A DNA stretch of 64,000 bases from Amycolatopsis sp. EV170708-02-1. GTDB lineage: Bacteria; Actinomycetota; Actinomycetes; Mycobacteriales; Pseudonocardiaceae. Every line of letters starts with the position of its first letter. Position 1 is the stretch's first letter. The notes under the pieces are model-generated. The model saw only the letters and a program-made list of their open reading frames with translations. It was not told the origin of the DNA and ran no database searches. The position numbers and the translations under genes are program-made. Shown here one piece after another: positions 16,971-24,613 of this stretch. Where the stretch lies: assembly GCF_022479115.1 (NCBI RefSeq), contig NZ_CP092497.1:6696001-6760000 (forward strand), written 5' to 3'.

Positions 16971-17414
16971 TCAGCCGGCGGCGGGCTTCTTCTTCCGCGT
17001 CGAACGCTTGCGCGCTGCTTGCACCGGAGCGTCTTCGACGGTCTGCGACGCAGCCACCTCCGCGGCATCGAAGGCTTCATAGATCTCGTTGGGGATCCGG
17101 CCGCGGTCGGCGACCGCGTATCCGTTGTCACTAGCCCAGGCACGGACAGCCTGCGTGCGCTCACGGTCAACCGGCCGCTTCGCACCATCAGCGGCACCCG
17201 CGATCGTCCCCTGCCCGGCGGCGACCTTGAGCCGACGCCCACCGACGCGCTTGCCTGCTTCGACATACCGCGCGAACTCCTCGCGCAGCACCTCGGCGTT
17301 CTCGTCCGACAGGTCGATTTCGTACGAGACGCCATCGAGTGCGAAGGGAACGGTCTGGGTGGCGGTCCCGCCGTCGAGATCGTCCACGATCTGAACGACG
17401 ACTTTCTGAGCCAT
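16971..17414 (-). CDS. lsr2: Lsr2-family nucleoid-associated protein
   Basis: The product is 147 residues. It opens MAQKVVVQIVDDLDGGTATQ and has the N-terminal dimerisation domain (YEIDLSDENAEVLREEFARY), a flexible linker and the C-terminal DNA-binding domain with the AT-hook-like RGRIP motif, which inserts into the minor groove. An unusually long Lys/Arg tail (ARKRSTRKKKPAAG) extends past the normal end. GAAAGG lies 6 bases upstream of the ATG. Lsr2 silences AT-rich, often foreign, DNA. This copy sits inside an integrase-bearing island, so it is more likely an island-encoded paralogue than the chromosomal copy (inference). Confidence 0.95.
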   Translation of the reverse strand: MAQKVVVQIVDDLDGGTATQTVPFALDGVSYEIDLSDENAEVLREEFARYVEAGKRVGGRRLKVAAGQGTIAGAADGAKRPVDRERTQAVRAWASDNGYAVADRGRIPNEIYEAFDAAEVAASQTVEDAPVQAARKRSTRKKKPAAG

Positions 17415-17609
17415 GGAGTGCCTTTCATCAAGTCATACAGCGGTTTCCATACCAACAATCGAAGGTGATCCTAACGGACGTTCACCGGATCGGCGGTACA
17501 CCCACCGCGACCGACTGCTGGGTGTCCGAGTCCGACTGCCGTGAATGAAACTCCAGGCTGGGGCACATGCCTTCATCGGACCGTCACGCCGACCACCCTG
17601 GAGGCCTTC

Positions 17610-17795
17610 GTGAGGGACGAAGACGCATTGCCACGCAAAGCCTGGACACCCCGCGAGGCCGCGCTACAGCTCGGCATCCCCTACGAAACGGTCTTGCGCC
17701 TCATACACGAAGGCAAGCTGGCGGCTGTCACCGCCGGTCGCTACTACCTCATCCCAGACACGGCGATAGACAGCTTCTTGAACCCCGGAGGTTGA
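17610..17795 (+). CDS. Excisionase-like MerR/Xis DNA-binding protein
   Basis: GTG at 17610 is preferred (a longer frame opens at 17541) because GGAGG at 17600-17604 is 5 bases upstream; it gives 61 residues. The core WTPREAALQLGIPYETVLRL followed by IHEGKLAAVTAGRYYLIP is the winged-helix excisionase/helix-turn-helix-17 pattern. It is 38 bases upstream of the integrase in the same direction, the usual xis-int pairing of actinobacterial integrative elements. It would bend attachment-site DNA and favour excision. Confidence 0.85.
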   Translation: MRDEDALPRKAWTPREAALQLGIPYETVLRLIHEGKLAAVTAGRYYLIPDTAIDSFLNPGG

Positions 17796-17833
17796 AGCAA
17801 CCTCATCTCTCGAGCAAGAAAGCGCCAACGAAT

Positions 17834-19048
17834 ATGGGACGTCCTCCCACACCTGTCGGCACGTATGGCGTCATCGCGACACTGAAGTTGCCACCGACGA
17901 GATCCGGCCGACCGCGCTACCAGGCACGTACCTACTTCCGAGCCGGGGACGGGGCGCGGCGGCTCGTCCGGCGAGTGGCCGCCACGAAGACACAGGCCGT
18001 TAACCGGCTGAAGGAGGCGCTGCTCCAGCTTTCCGACTCGGCCACAGGCGACGACATCGGCAAGGAGACCCGGCTGGATGTCGTCGCCGACCTGTATCTG
18101 GAGGAACTGGAACTGGAGGCCGAACTCGGCAACCTGGCGGTCGGCACCGTGAGTCTCTATCGCCGCGTACTGAAGAATTGGGTCCGTCCCGCTTTGGGGC
18201 GCCTCCAATGTCACGAGGTCCGGGTATCCCGATGCGACCGGGTCGTCAGGAACGCGCGGATGAAGAGAAGCTACGACACGGCCAAGCTCGTCAAAGCGGC
18301 GCTGGCCGGCGTGTGCGACTACGCGGTCCGGCACGGCGCCATGGACGTGAATCCCGTCCGCTCGCTGAGGCGCTTGTCGCGGGGAGGCAAGAAGGAGATC
18401 CTCGCATTGACCACGAATCAGCGTATCGATCTTCTCGCCAAGCTCCGCGTCTACGGACCGACTCGTCAAGCCGACTCGCGAGGGCGATCGCTGGGCCGCC
18501 GGGGACGCATCTGGCTGGACCTGCCGGACATCATGGAGGCGATGCTGTCGACCGGCGTCCGCATCGGGGAACTGCTCGCGATGTTCGGATCGGACGTCGC
18601 CCCGGCTGCCTCGACCGTGACGATCGGGCATCACGTCGTCCGCGTCACCGGGTCAGGACTCTTACGCGAGCCTCTACGCAAGGGCGGGGTCGACGGCTTG
18701 CTGCTCATCGTCCCGGAATGGTCGATGGCGATGTGGGAGCGGCGCCGCGCGGCCGCCTGCGATGGCCCCTTGTTCGCTTCGTTCGCCGGCGGGCTCCTCG
18801 ATCCGTCGAACGTGATCAACAGGATCGAAGAGGCGATGAAGGCGATCGGCTACGGGTGGGTCACCAGTCACGTGTTCCGGAAGACGGTCGGTCTGGTGCT
18901 CGACGAAGCGGACCGGCCGTCCTCGGCGATCGCGGACCAGCTGGGCAACACCGTGGCCGTCGTCGAACGTCATTACCGGAAACCGAGGGCGTCGAACCAG
19001 GCCAACGTGGCGGCCCTGGAGGGGATGCTGGACCCCGCCGGTTTGTAA
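17834..19048 (+). CDS. int: Tyrosine site-specific integrase
   Basis: The product is 404 residues from ATG 17834, which begins GRPPTPVGTYG; the frame is open upstream but that region is antisense-like. An N-terminal SAM-like core-binding domain (LYLEELELEAELGNLAVGTV) precedes the catalytic domain. Catalytic residues seen: Arg I in STGVRIGELLAM, the HxxR box in SHVFRKT, and the tyrosine in ERHYRKP. The usual LGH motif is LGN (LGNTVAVVERHY), a histidine-to-asparagine change. The gene ends 72 bases from tRNA-Asn, so the tRNA 3' end is the probable attachment site. I found no second copy of the tRNA 3' end that would mark the other border. Confidence 0.93.
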   Translation: MGRPPTPVGTYGVIATLKLPPTRSGRPRYQARTYFRAGDGARRLVRRVAATKTQAVNRLKEALLQLSDSATGDDIGKETRLDVVADLYLEELELEAELGNLAVGTVSLYRRVLKNWVRPALGRLQCHEVRVSRCDRVVRNARMKRSYDTAKLVKAALAGVCDYAVRHGAMDVNPVRSLRRLSRGGKKEILALTTNQRIDLLAKLRVYGPTRQADSRGRSLGRRGRIWLDLPDIMEAMLSTGVRIGELLAMFGSDVAPAASTVTIGHHVVRVTGSGLLREPLRKGGVDGLLLIVPEWSMAMWERRRAAACDGPLFASFAGGLLDPSNVINRIEEAMKAIGYGWVTSHVFRKTVGLVLDEADRPSSAIADQLGNTVAVVERHYRKPRASNQANVAALEGMLDPAGL

Positions 19049-19092
19049 TCGCTAAATCATCCCTCGGCACGACACGAGCCCGGAAAACGAAG

Positions 19093-19117
19093 AAGCCCAG
19101 GTCGTTGACCTGGGCTT
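19093..19117 (-). terminator. Terminator of tRNA-Asn
   Basis: AAGCCCAGGTC and GACCTGGGCTT form a perfect 11-bp stem with a GTT loop. On the minus strand it follows the tRNA 3' end by three bases and is succeeded by a T-rich stretch (CTTCTTCGTTTTCC), as expected for a Rho-independent terminator of the tRNA. Confidence 0.8.
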
Positions 19118-19120
19118 GTG

Positions 19121-19193
19121 CTCCCCCGCTTGGACTCGAACCAAGAACCCTCCGGTTAACAGCCGAATGCTCTGCCAGTTGAGCTACAGGGGA
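19121..19193 (-). tRNA. tRNA-Asn (anticodon GTT)
   Basis: The minus strand folds as a 73-base cloverleaf. The acceptor strands TCCCCTG and CGGGGGA pair with a wobble, the D-arm is GCTCAACTGGCAGAGC, the anticodon arm has loop CTGTTAA giving GTT, and the T-arm contains GGTTCGAGTCC. CA follows the discriminator G, so the full CCA is not encoded. The 3' end faces the integrase, the standard target arrangement for tRNA-inserting elements. Confidence 0.96.
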
Positions 19194-19356
19194 TTGTGCT
19201 CCGTACCAGCCGGATCGCTCCGACCGATGAGAGAACTTTAGCCCATGCCCTCCGGCGGCCGCGCACCCACCCCCCACTTTCGACATCACCTCGTCAAGCT
19301 CGCGTTTTGAGGGACAATGACAGCCGGAGCAAGATCGAACGGAGGCGTGGACTCGG

Positions 19357-19536
19357 ATGAAGATGTTCCTGCTGGGTGCGGCCGCGGGCTATGTGCTGGG
19401 CGCGAAGGCCGGCCGCGGGCGGTACGAGCAGATCGTGCGGACCTACCGCAAGATCGCCGACCACCCCATGGTGCAGGGCGCCGCCGGGGTCGCTCGCGCC
19501 AAGGTCGGTGAGCGGTTCGGGCGGCCTCAGCGCTGA
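19357..19536 (+). CDS. Small conserved YtxH-like protein
   Basis: The product is 59 residues from ATG 19357. It starts [20 protein letters not shown] and continues [21 protein letters not shown] hydrophobic N-terminus with the [16 protein letters not shown] pattern is shared by many short actinobacterial proteins of unknown function related to YtxH. GGAGG at 19341-19345 is 11 bases upstream, slightly long spacing. It converges on tam, and a hairpin lies between them. Confidence 0.8.
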   Translation: MKMFLLGAAAGYVLGAKAGRGRYEQIVRTYRKIADHPMVQGAAGVARAKVGERFGRPQR

Positions 19537-19545
19537 CCCCGGACC

Positions 19546-19588
19546 GAAAGGGCCCTTCACCGCGTCCGACGCGGTGAAGGGCCCTTTC
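19546..19588. terminator. Bidirectional hairpin between small ORF and tam
   Basis: GAAAGGGCCCTTCAC (19546-19560) pairs perfectly with GTGAAGGGCCCTTTC (19574-19588). A second, partial copy (GTGAAAGTCCCTTTC) follows to about 19616. The same GTGAAGG..CCTTCAC theme recurs at 34542-34600, 52153-52203 and 63179-63256, always between genes. Confidence 0.7.
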
Positions 19589-19616
19589 GCTGCATCTGAC
19601 GCGGTGAAAGTCCCTT

Positions 19617-20379
19617 TCAGCCCACGACGGCGACCACGAAGACCCGCCGGAACTCGAACCAGGTGGTCCCGTCGGGGCGCGGCGGGTAGGCCTCGTCCAG
19701 TTTGCGGGCGATCTGCGCGCGGAAGTGGTCCCAGTCCTCCCCCGAGAGGGCCTCTTTGACCGGGCGCCGACGTGCCGGTGATCCATTCGAGTACGGCGTC
19801 CTCACCGGTCAGCCGCTGCAGATACGTCGTCTCCCAGGCGTCGACGGCGCATCCCGCGTCGGCGAGCAGATTCCCGTAGCCGAGCGGGCTGTCGACGGCT
19901 TCGTTCTCCCGCAGGACGACGTCGGCGAGGCGCGGAGCCCACTCGTCGGTGCGCGCGAGGGCGCGGACCAGGGCGTGCGACGGGGCGTCGAAGTTGCCGG
20001 GGACCTGGAACGCGAGCGTCGCCCCGGACGGCAGGAGGTCCACCCAGCGGCGGAGCAGGTCACGATGTTCCGGGACCCACTGGAGCACGGCGTTGGAGAT
20101 GACCACGTCGGTGTCCGGTTCGGGTACCCAGTCGTTGACGTCGAGCACGCGCGCGTCGACACCGCGTGACCGCGCGGCTTCGACCATTTCGGGTGAACTG
20201 TCGCTCGCCTCGATGATCGCGTCCGGCCAGCGTTCCGCCAGGCCGGCGGTCAGATTCCCGGGGCCGCAGCCGAGGTCCGCGACGCGCCGGGGCGCCTTGG
20301 CCGGTATCCGCCCGACGAGGTCGTGGAACGGCCGGGCCCGCAGGTCGGCGTAGTCGAGGTACTTGACCGGATCCCACAT
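19617..20379 (-). CDS. tam: Trans-aconitate 2-methyltransferase, frameshifted
   Basis: From ATG 20379 the protein reads [20 protein letters not shown] with the SAM-binding motif [20 protein letters not shown], then [13 protein letters not shown], all typical of Tam. After EWITGT the frame runs into a nonsense-like tail that stays open to 19294. One phase away it resumes as [20 protein letters not shown] and [17 protein letters not shown] with a stop at 19617. Removing one base near 19766-19771 yields an ordinary 253-residue Tam. The enzyme methylates trans-aconitate, an inhibitor of aconitase. This is either a base error or a recent inactivation. Confidence 0.85.
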
Positions 20380-20412
20380 GGCGCCTCCCAGCGATACAGT
20401 ACGAGCGTACTG

Positions 20413-20925
20413 CTAGCTGTCCGGCTTCGCCAGCTTCCCGGCCGCCTCCTCGGCGATCGCCTTGACCACGTCGACGTCGGTGCCCGGATCGGGCCGCACC
20501 TGCAGCACCGTGCCGTCCCGGCCGGGGACCTTGCGCTCGACGAACCACGCTCCCCCGGTCCCGAGGTCCTTGCGGTACCGCCCCCGGATCGAGCCGTCGA
20601 CCCGCTGCCGGATCAGGATCGGGACCTTGCCGGGCCGGGCGAGCCCGAACCGGACGGGGGGCTTGTCGGCCAGCAGCACGGCCTCCCCCGCCGTACCGGT
20701 CTCTTCGGACTCGGTCAGGGTCAGCACTCCGGTGGACCAGGCCGCCTTGCCGACCAGATGCCAGCCGACCCGGCGCGGCCCCGGGATCCACAGTCCCAGC
20801 GGCGTGACCAGCAGATACCCGCCGCCTTCGACCGCCGCGCTCCCGACGACGTGCTCGCCGTCGTCCAGCGAGCCGTCGAAATCCGCCGGGACACGGTCAC
20901 CCAGCAGGTGACGCAGCCAGCCCAT
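20413..20925 (-). CDS. Conserved hypothetical protein downstream of dnaG
   Basis: The product is 170 residues from ATG 20925, only two bases after the dnaG stop, so it is probably translationally coupled to it. It opens MGWLRHLLGDRVPADFDGSL and contains GGGYLLVTPLGLWIPGPRRV, a likely PH-like or bPH2-type beta-sheet, and GGAWFVERKVPGRDGTVLQV. No catalytic motif is evident. The frame remains open upstream inside dnaG, but that part is antiphase shadow. Function unknown. Confidence 0.75.
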   Translation of the reverse strand: MGWLRHLLGDRVPADFDGSLDDGEHVVGSAAVEGGGYLLVTPLGLWIPGPRRVGWHLVGKAAWSTGVLTLTESEETGTAGEAVLLADKPPVRFGLARPGKVPILIRQRVDGSIRGRYRKDLGTGGAWFVERKVPGRDGTVLQVRPDPGTDVDVVKAIAEEAAGKLAKPDS

Positions 20926-20927
20926 GC

Positions 20928-22832
20928 TCAGTCCAATCCGCCGATGGCCTGTTCCTTCAGCGCCTTCCGGTACTGCTCGAGCGCGACGAGGTCGCCGAAC
21001 AGCGCGCGGTAGTCGTCCGGCGCCTCGACCGGGGAAAGCCGCTGGAGCTTCGACTTGATCTCGTTGATCTGGCGGCCGACCAGGCTTTCCTGCACCGCCG
21101 CGAGCTGCGCGGAGATGTAGCGCGAGTCGACCTCGCCCTTGGCGCGCAACGGTTCCACCGAAAGCTCGCTGAGCACTCGCCGCACCGTTCCCTGCGGGCA
21201 GTGCGGGGCCGCCGCGTCGAGCAGGGCAGGCCCGGTCAGCCCGGAACCCGCTCCCCCGGCGGACAGCAACGCCTTGTGGATGGCGACGTAAACCGGATGG
21301 GTGAAGGCGTCCTCGGGCAGCGCGTCGTACTCCGCTCCGGCGAGCATCGGCTGCTGCAAAGCCGCCTTGAGCGCCTCGCGCTGCGCGATGAACCGCGGAT
21401 CGCCCGGCGCGGGCCGGGGCAGGTCCTCTTCGGCGGTGGCGGTCGCCGCGGCGGCGGGCCGCCGGACCTCGACGGTGGCGGAGCGTTTCGCCGCCGCCCC
21501 GGCGCTGCCGCGCACCCGGTTCACCACCTGCGCCGCGTCCTGCCAGCCGACCCACCAGGCGAGTTTCGACGCGTAACCGTCGCGGCTGGCCCGGTCCTTG
21601 ATCCCGGCCACCAGCGGAACGGTCTTCTGCAGCGCCGCGACCTGGCCGTCGACGGAGTCCAGGTCGAAGGCCTTGAGCATGCTCTTGATCGCGAACTCGA
21701 ACAGCGGGATCCGCCGCGCGACCAGGTCGCGCACCGCGGTGTCGCCCTTGGCGAGCCGCAGTTCGCACGGGTCCATGCCGTCGGGGGCGACGGCGATGTA
21801 GGTCTGCCCGGCGAAGGTCTGGTCGCCCTCGAAGGCCTTCAACGCCGCCTTCTGACCGGCTTCGTCACCGTCGAAGGTGAAGATCACTTCGCCGCGGAAG
21901 GCGTCGTCGTCCATCATCAGCCGCCGGAGGACCTTCATGTGGTCCTCGCCGAACGCCGTCCCCGACGACGCGACGGCCGTCGGGACCCCGGCGGCGTGCA
22001 TCGCCATCACGTCGGTGTAGCCCTCGACGACGACGACCTGATGCCGCTTCGCGATCTCGCGTTTGGCCAGGTCGAGGCCGAACATCACCTGCGACTTCTT
22101 GTAGATCGGCGACTCCGCGGTGTTCAGGTACTTCGCCGAGACACGGTCGTCGTCGTAGAGGCGCCGCGCGCCGAACCCGACCACCTCGTTGCCGACGTCG
22201 CGGATGGGCCACAGCAGCCGCCGGTTGAACCGGTCCATCGGCCCGCGCTGTCCCTCCTTGGCCAGCCCGGCGGTGAGCAGTTCCTTGACCTCGAATCCGC
22301 GGTTGAGCAGATGTTTGGTGAGCTTGTCCCAGCCCGCCGGCGCGTACCCGCAGCCGAACGTCTGCGCGGCGGCCGCGTCGAAACCCCGTTCCGACAGGAA
22401 GTCCCTCGCCGCGCGCGCGTCCGGGGTGAGCAGCTGCTCGGCGTAGAACTCCTGGGCCGCGCGGTGCGCCTCGATCAGCCGGGCGCGGGTGCCGCGATCA
22501 CGCTGGACGCTTCCGCCGCCGCCTTCGTAGGTGAGCCGGAAACCCACCCGATCCGCGAGCCGCTCGACGGCCTCCACGAACGAGATCAGGTCCATCTTCT
22601 GGATGAACTTGATCACGTCACCGCCTTCGCCGCAGCCGAAGCAGTGGAAAGTGCCGTGCGTGGGGCGCACGTTGAACGACGGGGTCTTCTCGTTGTGGAA
22701 CGGGCAAAGCCCTTTCAGGCTGCCCCCGCCGGCGCTGCGCAGCGCCACGTAATCACCGATGACCTCGTCGATCCGGTTGCGCTCGCGCACCTCCGCGATG
22801 TCGCTTTCCCGAATCCGTCCTGCCACGCTCAT
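20928..22832 (-). CDS. dnaG: DNA primase DnaG
   Basis: The product is 634 residues from ATG 22832 (MSVAGRIRESDIAEVRERNR). The CHC2-type zinc finger is seen as CPFHNEKTPSF and FHCFGCGEGG. The TOPRIM catalytic core follows with VVVVEGYTDVMAMHAAG and the metal-binding FTFDGDEAG. The C-terminal region, after an Ala/Arg-rich linker, is the DnaB-interacting helicase-binding domain. It synthesises RNA primers for replication. In M. tuberculosis dnaG and dgt are neighbours; here about 6 kb of other genes separates them. Confidence 0.98.
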   Translation of the reverse strand: MSVAGRIRESDIAEVRERNRIDEVIGDYVALRSAGGGSLKGLCPFHNEKTPSFNVRPTHGTFHCFGCGEGGDVIKFIQKMDLISFVEAVERLADRVGFRLTYEGGGGSVQRDRGTRARLIEAHRAAQEFYAEQLLTPDARAARDFLSERGFDAAAAQTFGCGYAPAGWDKLTKHLLNRGFEVKELLTAGLAKEGQRGPMDRFNRRLLWPIRDVGNEVVGFGARRLYDDDRVSAKYLNTAESPIYKKSQVMFGLDLAKREIAKRHQVVVVEGYTDVMAMHAAGVPTAVASSGTAFGEDHMKVLRRLMMDDDAFRGEVIFTFDGDEAGQKAALKAFEGDQTFAGQTYIAVAPDGMDPCELRLAKGDTAVRDLVARRIPLFEFAIKSMLKAFDLDSVDGQVAALQKTVPLVAGIKDRASRDGYASKLAWWVGWQDAAQVVNRVRGSAGAAAKRSATVEVRRPAAAATATAEEDLPRPAPGDPRFIAQREALKAALQQPMLAGAEYDALPEDAFTHPVYVAIHKALLSAGGAGSGLTGPALLDAAAPHCPQGTVRRVLSELSVEPLRAKGEVDSRYISAQLAAVQESLVGRQINEIKSKLQRLSPVEAPDDYRALFGDLVALEQYRKALKEQAIGGLD

Positions 22833-22877
22833 CACTCTAGTTCCCGCTCTCCGAGCACTGTGCGGCACACTCGGGGA

Positions 22878-23816
22878 ATGAGCACCGCCCTGGACGAACT
22901 CGCCGGGAACTTCGCCGCGCTGCGGCCCCATCTGGTGTCGGTCGCCTACCGGCTCACCGGCACGCTCTCCGACGCCGAGGACGCGGTCCAAGAGTCGTGG
23001 CTGCGCCTGAGCGGCATGGACGAACGCCGCCGCTCGGCCATCGAGGACCACAAGGGCTGGCTGACCACCGTCGTCAGCCGGATCTGCCTCGACCGGCTGC
23101 GGTCCGCGGTGGTGCGCCGCGAACGGTACGTCGGGGAGTGGCTGCCCGAGCCGGTCCTCGGCCCGCTGGGCACCCCTTCGTCGGAGGACCCGCTGGCCGT
23201 CGCCGTCCGCGACGACGGCATGCGCATGGCGGCGATGGTGGTCCTCGACCGGCTGACGCCGGAGCAGCGTGTCGCGTTCGTCCTGCACGACGCGTTCTCG
23301 GTGCCGTTCGGCGAGATCGCCGAGATCCTGGGCTGCACGACGGACGCCGCGCGCCAGCACGGTTCCCGCGGCCGCCGCGCGGTCGCCGACGCCGATCCGC
23401 CGCCCCGGACGGCGCTCGCCGAGCAGCAGCAGATCATCGAGAAGTTCATGACGGCGATGCTCACCGGCGACATCCAGGCGGTGGCGGAGGTCCTGCATCC
23501 CGACGTCGTCCTCGTCGGCGACGGCGGCGGCAAGGCGCGCACGGCGGTGCACACGGTCGCCGGGTTCGACAAGGTCACCCGGCTGTTCCAGGGCCTCATG
23601 CGGATGTACGACCCGGCCGGGATGGAGCAGGCGCGGTTCGCGCTGGTCAACGGCGACCTCGGGATCTACCTCCCGCCGCAGCCCGGTTCCGAGCGGTACC
23701 GGGCGCTCGACGAGCACGTCGACGCCTTCGTCATCCGCGACGGGAAGATCGTGGCGATCTACGACATGGCGAACCCGGACAAGCTCACCACCGCGCGGAC
23801 CCGCGTCGACTCCTGA
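22878..23816 (+). CDS. sigJ: ECF41-family sigma factor (SigJ-like)
   Basis: The product is 312 residues from ATG 22878. Sigma2 (VSVAYRLTGTLSDAEDAVQE) and sigma4 (LTPEQRVAFVLHDAFSVPFG) domains are followed by a SnoaL-like C-terminal extension. The diagnostic ECF41 motifs are all visible: WLPEP in the linker, DGGGK in the extension and NPDKL near the end. In this group the fused domain replaces a separate anti-sigma factor and tunes activity. The convergent neighbour is a carboxymuconolactone-decarboxylase-family gene with a matching ECF41-type promoter, the conserved partner arrangement. The stop codon almost abuts a 24-bp perfect hairpin. Confidence 0.95.
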   Translation: MSTALDELAGNFAALRPHLVSVAYRLTGTLSDAEDAVQESWLRLSGMDERRRSAIEDHKGWLTTVVSRICLDRLRSAVVRRERYVGEWLPEPVLGPLGTPSSEDPLAVAVRDDGMRMAAMVVLDRLTPEQRVAFVLHDAFSVPFGEIAEILGCTTDAARQHGSRGRRAVADADPPPRTALAEQQQIIEKFMTAMLTGDIQAVAEVLHPDVVLVGDGGGKARTAVHTVAGFDKVTRLFQGLMRMYDPAGMEQARFALVNGDLGIYLPPQPGSERYRALDEHVDAFVIRDGKIVAIYDMANPDKLTTARTRVDS

Positions 23817-23817
23817 C

Positions 23818-23867
23818 CGCGTTTAGTCCTCTGAATGCGCCCAGGCGCATTCAGAGGACTAAACGCG
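23818..23867. terminator. Bidirectional terminator, perfect 24-bp stem
   Basis: Left arm 23818-23841 begins CGCGTTTAGTCCTCTGAATG; right arm 23844-23867 is its exact complement across a two-base loop. It sits between the convergent stops of sigJ and the carboxymuconolactone-decarboxylase gene. A sister hairpin with nearly the same arms is at 36845-36910. Confidence 0.85.
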
Positions 23868-23872
23868 GGACG

Positions 23873-24439
23873 TCAGGGAAGCGGGATCTTGCAGGCATCG
23901 CCCGAGGTGAAGCCCTGCGCGGTGATGTCGAGCGCGCTGTTCATCCTGGCACGCATGTTCTCGAGGCCGATCTGGTAGGTCAGCTCGATGACGCCCTTGC
24001 GGCCGAATTCGCGTTCCAGCTCGGCGACCTGCTCGTCGGTGGCGGTCACCGGGCTCGCGGTCATCGCGTCGGCGTACGCGAGCGCGAGCCGCTCCTGGTC
24101 GGTGAAGGCGGGCGACTTCGCGTAGTCGTCGATGTTCTTCAGCCGTTCGATGTCGAGACCCTCGTGCAGTTGCAGCATGGTCCCGAAGTCGATGCACCAC
24201 GAGCAGCCGAGCTGGGTCGCGACGCGGTACACGGCCAGTTCGCGCACGTTCGACGGCAGCGTCTTGCTGGCCTTCTCCGCCATCATCTCGTGCATGCCGT
24301 TCGCCCGGAGCAGGGCCGGGTGGTGCGCGTAGACGGCCATCGGCTCGGGCACGGCGCCGAAACGCTTGCCTGCGAACTTGTAGAACAGCTTCAGCAGGAA
24401 GCCTGCTTCGGCGGTCTTCACGGCGGGAATGCGCGGCAT
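23873..24439 (-). CDS. Carboxymuconolactone decarboxylase / AhpD-like protein, ECF41 partner
   Basis: The product is 188 residues from ATG 24439 with GGAGGA upstream. The AhpD-like core shows ELAVYRVATQLGCSWCIDFG, where CSWC is the redox-type CxxC and the following acidic residue is conserved. Further helices include QERLALAYADAMTASPVTAT. The family contains decarboxylases and peroxidase partners, so the substrate cannot be predicted. Pairing with an ECF41 sigma factor and an ECF41-type promoter at 24474-24500 argue that SigJ drives it, perhaps in an oxidative response. Confidence 0.92.
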   Translation of the reverse strand: MPRIPAVKTAEAGFLLKLFYKFAGKRFGAVPEPMAVYAHHPALLRANGMHEMMAEKASKTLPSNVRELAVYRVATQLGCSWCIDFGTMLQLHEGLDIERLKNIDDYAKSPAFTDQERLALAYADAMTASPVTATDEQVAELEREFGRKGVIELTYQIGLENMRARMNSALDITAQGFTSGDACKIPLP

Positions 24440-24473
24440 GGTGTCCTCCTCGTGCGAGTGCGTTCACCGACTG

Positions 24474-24500
24474 GACGAGACCGACGGCGCGGACGTGACA
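24474..24500 (-). promoter_or_regulatory. Predicted ECF41 (SigJ) promoter
   Basis: On the minus strand TGTCACG (24500-24494) is followed after exactly 16 bases by CGTC (24477-24474). This matches the reported ECF41 consensus TGTCACA-N16-CGTC except for the seventh base. The CGTC element is 34 bases upstream of the ATG of the carboxymuconolactone-decarboxylase-family gene. Confidence 0.75.
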
Positions 24501-24613
24501 GCACCGTCGGTGACGCGCGCCACGCCGCCATTTTCGCCTTTTCGCCGGAACCGCCAGTCGATCATCGAAGGTAGGCTGGCAAGTCGGCACTTTTCCTTCC
24601 ACCGAGGAGGACC

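Noticed and set aside
19121..19193. Search for a second attachment site matching the tRNA-Asn 3' end
   Set aside because: No stretch resembling the tRNA 3' end was found elsewhere in the window by eye; the left border may be eroded or outside.
20926..21768. In-phase extension upstream of the hypothetical gene at 20413
   Set aside because: This is the alternate frame of dnaG; the true protein begins at ATG 20925, two bases after the dnaG stop.
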